In this document: one piece after another, positions 57,301 through 64,000 of the stretch
Layout of the letters: each line of letters opens with the position of its first letter
Numbering within the stretch: position 1 is the stretch's first letter
Assembly: GCF_963678635.1 (NCBI RefSeq)
Contig: NC_087066.1
Span: forward strand, 13,252,517-13,316,516
Reading direction: 5' to 3'
DNA from: Symsagittifera roscoffensis
Lineage: Eukaryota > Xenacoelomorpha > Acoela > Convolutidae
Length of the DNA stretch: 64,000 nt
Position numbers and translations under genes: made by a program
Notes under the pieces: model-generated
Databases searched by the model: none
What the model was told of the DNA's origin: nothing
Seen by the model: only the letters and a program-made list of their open reading frames with translations

Positions 57301-60300
57301 TTCATGATCGCCTCATCCAGCTGAACCAGAAACAATCATCTTTACTTTGCTTAATGAACTATTGCTTCTCGAAGTTCTAGATAGGTTCGAATTCTGAGTG
57401 AGATGTTTAACGGGACTCTCAATACTCAAAACTAATACATGTATTAGAGAAGCTGTTCAATCGAATTTTCCCCGAAACATTATTTTTCAAGAATTCTCTT
57501 ATGAGCCTATGTTAGCTTAGCTGTATGAAGAAAACCCAGTGTGGCAATTTTTTCTCCAGATTTTATTACGTTCTCGTTAATATTTATCTTTCCTACCAAA
57601 GCATATAATCAGCTCTTAAGTATCATTCATTACTCACCTGTTCGACCTTGAAGTTGAGCTCATCCACCTGTGCCCTGTACATGTCCGAGTCATTCTCCAA
57701 CCTGTCAATCTCACTCTCCAAGTGGGCACAGTGCAACTCCAGGTCCTGTCTCTCCCAGCACTTCCCCTCCCCACCGCTTGGTCCTGCGACCACCATCCGC
57801 TTGGGTAGGAAGTTGGGCGAGGCTGCTCTGGACCCTTGTCTGGATCCAGGGGCAGACAGGAGGAGGGAAGAGGGCACTGGCTGTTGCTGGTTGGGGGATT
57901 TACTGGACACGGAGGAGGGGATAGTGAGAGGAGCTAGTCGTTGCTGGAAAACAAGTTTAGCTGAAAACGCGTTCAAAACAGCAAACAATTTTTTGTAAAA
58001 ATAACACCGATTTGATGACAAAGTATGCTCATTGAACATAAACGTGTATGGCTTAATTAAAGTTCGATAGTCTCGCTTTCAAAAAATTACGTTATTGCTT
58101 AAATTTACAGGTGTGTATTTCCTTGCATGTTTAAATTTTCCTGATTTTATGGCTCCGTTTTCTGTAAAAAAAAGGACATGTGAAAGGTCAGCAGGTTGAT
58201 TTCATGAGCTTTTTTTGATACTGATAATAATGACAGAACCCACCACAAGTATTTCGCTGTCTGGATCCTCTCTCTCATCGGCACTGTTGGGATCAGAGTG
58301 GGTGCGAGTGGGGGAGTCCAATACCAGAGAGGGAGGGGTCACTTCTCGACTGAGAGGGGGCAGGACAACACGTCTCTTACTCTCCATTGAAGACATCTTT
58401 GCCTCTAGATCCTACAACGAAAAATTAACTGGACATGTTCAACAACAATAGGTTGAAAATAATATCCAAACAAGAAAATATTCGTAAAGTTCAAATTGAA
58501 ATCGGAAAGATTTTTTTGAGAAACAAACAACATTACTTCGGGAAAAATGGCTCAAGTCGTTAAAAACACTTCAAAAACTGTTTGAAAGTAAACACTTTGC
58601 TTTATTTTCTTTAATTATCTTTTCAAAATATATAAATAAATCAGGGTCACTTGAAAATGGTTTTCAGAGAAAAAATGCGTTTTTCAAGTGTTGGATGGAG
58701 GAAGAATTGAGGGCTTACGGCAATTTTGTTTTCCAGCATCTTCTTGTCCTTGTGCCATGTCTTCTGCTGCATCTTGTGGTGGAACTCACAGCTCTCCTTC
58801 TCAAACTTCAGCCGCTTTTCCACCTTCTCTTTCTCCTCCTCTACCTAGAAATACAAACAACTGTTGATTCAAAAGTTAAGCCATAAAAATCATGGAGTCA
58901 CTTCTGTTCAGCTTTTGCATTATGTAATTATCATCACTGAAAAATCAGCCTAAGAGAAAAATCAATCTCAACAAAAGCTTAAGAAGAATGTAATTTGCAA
59001 ATCACAAAGCATACTTTTGAAAACCTTTTTTTGAGGTAGAGTTATAATGTTACTTAACTTAAGCGTACTTAAATAACAAATTGATTTCCATTCGGATTCG
59101 TTCTTACCTCTCTGAGAATGTTCTCAAGGTCGGAGACGTCTTGTTCAGTCTTCTTCCTCTCCACTTCGTATTTGTTCACCATCTGTTCATACTTCTCCTG
59201 CATCTCACTCACGACACTGCCAGCAGGCATCTAGCAAACAGAAAAAATAAAAATTAATTGTATTGACACTGATTATAATGACCCATCATTGAAAATAGTT
59301 GAGAAAAACAACAAAATTTTTTTAAAGTCTTCTGCCATTTTTTAGGAGAAAAGGCAAAATTTGAAGACAAAATATAATCTAAAACGATTGATGAGATTTG
59401 ACTCTCATGCCTGATAGCAGCTATTAGTATCTCGCTCATAATTTAGTCAACAAAATGAAAAATTTCACATCCGTTTCAGTTTATAACTAAAAGGGCGTCA
59501 AAATGAGACCAAATTCGATCTCCTGTGAGTGTTCTTTTTAAAGGGAATAAATTCTTGCATACGTCAAACTTAATGTTCCGACTATTGAAAATGGGGAAGA
59601 ACTTTGTATTCGGGTGTGCTCTAGTGTTTATTTAATTATTTTCTAAATAAATCAGTACCACAAAGAATCATCGGAGAGAGTTGAGTGGTATATATCATAT
59701 TCAAACCCTTTCAGTCTTCAGTCGTGATTTGAACGACAGTAAAAAAAGTCCAAAAAAAATTCTAGTTTCGAGAAAAAATAGTTTAAAAATTTTGGTTTTT
59801 AGTTTAATTTTGAGCAAAAAACACGATCGAGTAACGTTCCTTATATGGAATTAAACAAATAAAAATAAAATTTGTAAAAAAAAATAAGAAAAAAATGATA
59901 AATTTTTATTTTTTTCGATTGCTTACTTGGTATTTTTTTGAAATCAAAATTTGTCGATCATGCCTAAATCATGTCGACCCCACCCAATAAAAACGACACA
60001 AATTTGAAGAAACTTTAAAAAAATCGGTTTTTATATGAATTTTGTCGGAACATTCTGTGTTACTTAACCAGCAACCGGCAATCCTGATTCATTTTTTAGA
60101 ATTGCCGTTCTAACATGTCTGCTTTTTTTCAAGATTTGGAGCACATTGGTTTCAAAATTGTCGGGGAGTTTGGGAAAATCAATGCGCGATTTATTTTGTG
60201 CTTTTAACAATATCAACGACCATTTGATGCCGCTTAAAAATCATTCCAAATTAAATTGAAGCAAGCTAGTTGGATTAATTAAAACGTTACGACACATGTT

Positions 60301-63024
60301 TTTTGACAATTTGACCAATTTTTAAATAGTTATTTTTTGTCCAAAATTCGGAGTCAATTTTTCAAATATTTTTAAAAAATAATGGCTGTTTAATTAGTGT
60401 TAGCTTGACCAATTTAAGACAATCATTGAGCGATAATTTTTATGCTATTAACGCTATTAGCCATAACTTAACGCACTAGATGCATTCTTTTGTACTTCAC
60501 ATGACTTTTGGGGGGAGGGAAGTGTTCTAAAACACTCTAAAATGTAATGCATAGTATTTACAGGGCGGTGCAATCTACAGGGCTTCGACCTAACACGAGT
60601 CTGTTTTCAAATATAAAATAAAATCAATATAACTTTCTGTGAAGCTTTCGTTGAGCTTAAGGTGCCAAAGCTTCTGCCTTAACGCAAGCTTGACTATCAT
60701 CTAGTTTTGTGATCAGCTTTTCTTTTTTTTGCTCCTGCTTTTGCGCTAAACCAACCTACTTTTTCAGGAAAAAAAAGTTTATCAGGTTTAAAATGAAATT
60801 GATTATTGCCCTTGAGCAAGGGTGTTGCAATAGGGTACCAGACCTGTTTTTGAAAGAAAAATTTTGTTCACAGGATGACTTTGGTGAAATTGGTGGTCAG
60901 CGAACAGTTTAAAGCAAATTTTTGGCGTATCTACATTTCAAATGCACGTTCTATTTGAAATTTGTATCTGATTTTGATGTTGAAATACCAACTCCGATTC
61001 CAGTATATCAGTTTTTGGCTCTTTTTCCTCCCCCCCCCCCCCCCACCTGCAAATTTTTATATTTGAAAATACTGTTCACTTTGGCCGATTGTCGTGAAAA
61101 TTGACATGCAGACTAATTAGGCCATAACAAGCATATATGGTCTTCATAATGAACCTTGTAAAACTACTCGTTAGACCATAAAATTCATGTTTGAGTGAGG
61201 TGGGGGGGGGGGAAGGAAAAAGAGCCCAGTTTTTTTTTCGCTTTTATTTGATCTTTTCTGTCGTAATTGGGCTTTCGGTTTATAATATGTCGGTTTAAAA
61301 AGCTTCTTTTTCAGTCGTCTGAGCAGCAAAAAAAATTTAATATTTCGATCGAGGAGATTTTTGTCGAGGTTTTAAGTTTTTCTAATAACGTGTTTTTTTG
61401 GTAGCAGCGTGTGTCTGGTCATGATTTTTTTTCGTTTTTCGTCATACCGTTTTTTTTGTTTTTATGCTTAATTAACTATTTTTTGTCCTAGATTTTAGCA
61501 TACTTCATTGAAAAAAAGTTCCAGTTAAAAGCAAGACAAAATAGGAAACTTTTGGATCAATCAAATGTTCGATATTTCTTCAAAAATAGTTTCCAAGTTT
61601 TTCTGCGGCGTTATCTCTCTTTCTGTCCGTTCATTTTTCAGGCTATGTATTTGTTGTATTCCAAGTAGTGCTAAATTTTGCTTCACCTCTGTTTGTGAAA
61701 TTGTTAAAGGTAATTCAATTCCAAGATTTCGGTTTTTTGCAATTTTTATATATTTTTTGAAATTTTTTTTCTCAAAGTTATCTGCAAGTAGTGGAGTCAT
61801 TCATTTATGTATCGCAAATCGTTCAAAGCTCTGCTTCGCCGCTGTGTCAGATTTTGTTTTCAGAATTTCATAATTTTTGTTCTGACCACAAACGGCAAAA
61901 AAAAACATTAGTTTTAGGCGCCTTTTTGTTGTGATTAGAGCTGATAATGCCAAAACTTTGAAAATTCTAGACACACACACAACAAAAATATATGAATGAA
62001 GTAACTCCTCATTTAGGTTATAGAGTTGAGTTAAAGCTTGACTGAATATTTTTTTGACTCCAAAATCTCAACGTCATTTAGAAAAGTTATGTTGCAAGCA
62101 TTAAGCATTAAGTGCATATCAAAAGGCTGGTTATTTTTTGAGAGGTGTCATTTTCAAAATCTGAATCTTATTTTAATAGATACAAATTGAAAGTAAGAAC
62201 TTTCAATCGTTGCAAACTTCGATCTTTAATTGGGCCTTTGCAATCAGTGTAAAACAAAATTGAACGTAGTTTCTACCATTTTTTTGTCAACGGAAGCAAA
62301 AATCAACAAAATAATCCAAATACTAAACAAGGTTAGCCGGCTGTTAATGCAATTGATTCAGAATAAGCCGGCCATTATAATTCTTACAAAAAGTTTCAAA
62401 ATCTGGAGCACATTTTAAATAGAAAAAAAGTTGTTTTTTTTTTAAGTTATTATTTTTAAAATTTTCTGTGGTTTTTGATTTAAAAAAAGCCATTTTGCTA
62501 AGTTATAAGAATTAGAGCTAGTTATTGATTAAGTTTGACCTGACTTGGGTGTCATCAATTTGAGCTCAGTGTCATCAAATTTTGCTAAAAATTTCAATTT
62601 CTTAATTTTATTTGGAATGTGAACGTGGCTGAAAGAGCTTGAATATGATACTACACTTGAGCTCCTACGAGCTTTTCTGAGCTAATGAAACTGCGTTGAA
62701 GTGAAAAAAAAAGAATTATATTTTTAGAATCGGAAAGGCGTTAGATTCACGCCACAACTTACTAGTTTTTTCGAAGCCGGCTGGAAATTATGTGACGAAA
62801 AACTATCCCATTTCACTATTTTACAGTCTTGAGAACAAATTTTCCCCGAACTCAAATATACTTACAGCTGCGGGGTATTTTGCCCCCTTGGAGTGTTGTG
62901 AGTCATTAGTACCCTGGATTAGTCTGTCCATTCTATTCAGTGCATCTTCTGCTGTTCCCAATTGGTCCGATGAGTTTGCTGCGCTGCTGCTGATTGCTCC
63001 ATCATCAGCAAAGTGTTGACCATT
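41470..63024 (-). CDS. large coiled-coil protein, 25 coding exons, 5' end outside window
   Basis: Coding exons in transcription order: 63024-62866, 59230-59108, 58844-58719, 58411-58244, 57943-57638, 57320-57108, 56561-56385, 53989-53887, 53585-53434, 52021-51838, 51523-51300, 51010-50792, 50458-50168, 49889-49635, 49203-49007, 48728-48614, 48393-48335, 48128-47951, 47426-47271, 46974-46674, 45456-45136, 44846-44578, 42693-42631, 42191-42068, 41840-41470. The sum is 4,854 nt: 1,617 residues plus TAA, and every junction keeps phase. All borders are GT-AG except the exon 9 donor (GC). Residues 50-1030 are mostly heptad-type coiled coil; the C-terminal 590 are Ser-rich with basic motifs. This suits a cytoskeletal or scaffold protein. 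I could not place the family; a MTCL/SOGA-type microtubule protein is one untested option. The first exon starts in phase 0 without an obvious initiator. Confidence 0.85.
42694..44577 (-). other. intron 22 of the coiled-coil gene, with a tRNA-headed SINE candidate
   Basis: This intron lies between exon 22 (44578) and exon 23 (42693). On the + strand, 43511-44240 looks like a SINE: a tRNA-like head with A box (tggcctagagg, 43524) and B box (ggttcgagtcc, 43566-43576), an AT-rich body and a tail motif (cgcaagttatgcgggcctccgcttcgcctctgtgg). A 3' end of the hairpin-element family sits at about 43384-43430. The rest is AT-rich with nothing recognised. Confidence 0.6.
45494..45996 (+). repeat. short mobile element with terminal inverted motifs and two hairpins (family 2)
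   Basis: It lies in the intron between exons 20 and 21. It starts gttccgact followed by the stem-loop CTTTCG-ATA-CGAAAG (45501-45515). It ends agtcggaac (45953-45961), then ATT and the stem-loop TCAGGGC-TTC-GCCCTGA (45964-45980), then catccttgtta. Inside is a GC-spaced block (attaacgcgcgatataattcgcgc). A diverged relative is at about 60100-60605. It is non-coding and about 500 bp long. Confidence 0.6.
48614..57320 (-). CDS. coiled-coil gene, visible exons 6-16 (residues 295-1004)
   Basis: This is the rod of the protein: exon after exon of Glu/Lys/Leu/Gln-rich heptads (KEREQLQQRFVKSLRERSD; REYLETQSMVDKL; LRGDRESLRRELSEKETEN; KKQLAILQCELKEMKKMNEE; RQLDTKSALLQEAQRNIEEN; EEQIASLKEEKLRQKQN; EKQELMKKNAELDLTKF). 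Short breaks occur at exon 7 (SHQAATLSDGAESADE) and at the start of exon 14 (DHQPPSSLLLHSSTSDPN). Recurrent Trp-containing turns (QQWACEKEK, CWREWKE, QQWEEKERE, RLWQSEKQE) suggest internal repeat units. Exon 9 ends at AAG|GCTAGT, a GC donor: no GT nearby gives the phase 0 needed to join exon 10. Confidence 0.85.
52022..53433 (-). other. intron 9 of the coiled-coil gene, spliced from a GC donor
   Basis: 1.4 kb of AT-rich DNA between exons 9 and 10. The donor reads AAG|gctagt on the - strand, the acceptor tttttcag. The short open frames inside have no recognisable content. Confidence 0.6.
54340..54910 (+). repeat. short mobile element with terminal inverted motifs and two hairpins (family 1, copy a)
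   Basis: It lies in the intron between exons 7 and 8. It starts gttccgacca, with stem CCATT-GAA-AATGG overlapping its end. It ends tggtcggaac (54860-54869), exactly the inverse of the start, then att, the stem CTGTGC-TACTT-GCACAG (54873-54889) and ggctatccttgtta. It is non-coding and about 570 bp long. A second complete copy is at 59575-60088 and a partial one starts at 55070. Confidence 0.65.
55070..56160 (+). repeat. partial family-1 element (copy c)
   Basis: It has the conserved 5' end (gttccgaccattgcaaatggg; the stem CCATT/AATGG is kept while the loop changes) and internal similarity up to about 56135 (aaacgacacagtttgaag, cf. 60000). No 3' hairpin end is seen. It is probably truncated or interrupted by other AT-rich sequence. 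Confidence 0.45.
57638..63024 (-). CDS. coiled-coil gene, visible exons 1-5 (residues 1-294)
   Basis: Exon 1 (62866-63024) is polar (DDGAISSSAANSSDQLG, NRMDRLIQGTND). Exons 2 and 3 are coiled coil (SEMQEKYEQMVNKYEVERK; EKVEKRLKFEKES, KTWHKDKKMLENK). Exon 4 is a Pro/Ser linker with possible proline-directed phosphosites (LPPLSREVTPPSLVLDSPTR); its donor was set after GTG at 58244 because gtgggt fits better than gtggtg, one codon of uncertainty. Exon 5 has a Ser/Pro/Gly stretch (SSVSSKSPNQQQPVPSS) and then returns to coiled coil (HLESEIDRLENDSDMYR). Confidence 0.82.
59575..60088 (+). repeat. short mobile element with terminal inverted motifs (family 1, copy b)
   Basis: It starts gttccgactattgaaaatgggg and ends gtcggaac (60044-60051), then attctgtg, a decayed 3' stem and ggcaatcctg. 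It shares the interior with copy a (atcatcgga, agtcgtgatt.gaacgac, aattttgagc). In the 5' stem one C:G pair has become T:G, so pairing potential is kept. Confidence 0.6.
60100..60605 (+). repeat. diverged family-2 element
   Basis: It matches 45600-45996 in order: gaccaattt.agacaat, gcgata, gctattaacg, ttttgtacttcacatg/tatatgg, a G-rich spot, then acagggcttcgacctaacacgag at the 3' end. The 3' stem is imperfect and the 5' end is unclear. Confidence 0.4.
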
Positions 63025-64000
63025 CTGAAATTGAACGGCTAGTAATCTCTTCATTTTTAATTTGAGTTATTGCAGATAGTAAACTGAGTTTTGCCGATCA
63101 GTTTGTCAAACTGTGATCGAAATTAGGTCGCCACCGAGGGGTTGTCTCAAAAGTGAGTCATATTGCACCGACAAAAGGTTAATTTCCTATAATAATTTCG
63201 ACAACAAACCTATAATTCATCATGATCTGTTTTCAGGGAATTGTCTGTTTACGAGCTATATGTGTATGACTTTCTGAAAATTGGTATGCGTTTTTTAATT
63301 CGCCTTTATTCAACAACCTTTTTGAACAGCACGTTCATTCCGTTTGACATTTCAAATAAAACTAGGCGATCCAATAAATTGTCAGATCACTTTGTCAAAA
63401 ACCATAAGTCACATTTACTGCAAAATCGGGGTTCAAAGCTGGCATGTTTACCGGCAGAGACTGACTTGCTACCTACGAACCTGGATTCAAGGGAAATATG
63501 GTATATGAGTTTTTGTTGGCCGACAATTAATCGAATGCCTTCAAAACACCCTGATAGTTTGTAAATCTTCCCTTATTGTTTGAACCCCCAAATACTGCTA
63601 GTGCTTGAGATATCATGTTTTTATCGAAATTTTGACATTTTTTTTAAAACTTGGGCTCTGCTTCATATACTTTTCTGTTAACTCTTTCCGATAGACTATA
63701 GCTATCGATTTTTTCATGTTTTTTTTTCAGATACTCTCAAAAATTTGTTTCTTGTTTACTGTACGAAGAGCGTGGCTCCACCCTGTGGCATTACTATAAC
63801 AATGGTGCTAAAAACCACTAAATGTGCTGCCTGCAATCATGGATTTGAAATTTAATGGTCTTCAAAATATTTTCATTTATTTTAGTTTCGACAAACTGAA
63901 GTTATCATTTAATTTGCGCCAAATAACAGCCGAGTAGACCCTCATTTTATTCGCCCTTAGTCTATCATAATTTTTTCTTGGTTTCTTGCCTTCTTTTTTT
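63025..64000. other. upstream intron or flank of the coiled-coil gene
   Basis: AT-rich; no further exon with good borders was found. The + frame 63241-63564 has no recognisable content. The gene must continue beyond the window, because the first visible exon begins in phase 0 after a splice acceptor. Confidence 0.5.

Larger units (their letters stand above)
59231..62865 (-). other. intron between visible exons 1 and 2 (3.6 kb) with several repeats
   Basis: It contains the family-1 element at 59575-60088, the family-2 relative at about 60100-60605, homopolymers C15 (61030-61044) and G11 (61202-61212), and a SINE-like tail motif near 61820. The + frame 61565-61873 is low-complexity and not a gene. 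Confidence 0.6.

Noticed and set aside
61565-61873. 102-codon + frame in the large intron
   Set aside because: Phe/Ser-rich, low-complexity composition from T-rich DNA; no domain.

Overview
The window is animal (metazoan) nuclear DNA, probably from an invertebrate. The evidence is two multi-exon genes with GT-AG introns (one GC-AG), an RBM45-type RNA-binding protein, R2-like and CR1/Jockey-like LINE remnants, tRNA-headed SINEs, a satellite array and an AT-rich background. I cannot name the species, and nothing here is bacterial or organellar.

Positions 1-20283 are a transposable-element block, richer in G+C and purines than the rest. Positions 1-2766 hold the 3' end of a Ty3/gypsy-like pol (zinc-binding and DDE integrase, acidic tail), followed by a macro-domain-like module. 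After a 376-bp non-coding stretch (LTR candidate), a decayed reading frame of about 8.7 kb begins at 3143. It encodes a coiled-coil, gag-like start, an SGNH (GDSL) hydrolase domain with all four conserved blocks, a second degenerate SGNH-like domain, and about 1,900 codons I do not recognise. At about 11,845 it is cut by a 5'-truncated LINE with an R2-like CCHC plus PD-(D/E)xK C-terminus. From 7139 the whole stretch is duplicated in tandem (7139-13697 and 13698-20283, nearly identical apart from a 25-bp indel).

Positions 20284-31000 contain an RBM45-like gene on the + strand (coding exons 21996-22154, 26955-27326, 27433-27712, 27937-29171; 681 aa). It has three RRMs and a Ser/Asn/Gly-rich tail where RBM45 normally has RRM4. 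Its 4.8-kb first intron carries an antisense LINE remnant and a SINE-like repeat.

Positions 31000-41450 are intergenic. They hold a satellite array of eight ~570-bp units derived from a tRNA-headed repeat (32411-36968), a diverged tandem repeat, and a CR1/Jockey-like LINE remnant on the - strand.

Positions 41470-63024 carry the 3' part of a large - strand gene: 25 coding exons, 1,617 codons plus stop, all phases compatible. It encodes a long coiled-coil protein with a Ser-rich, basic C-terminal region, and its 5' end lies beyond the window. Its introns hold short elements with matching terminal motifs and hairpins, possibly a non-autonomous Helitron/Helentron-like family. The two host genes are convergent. 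Nothing suggests that they are functionally linked to each other or to the TE block.
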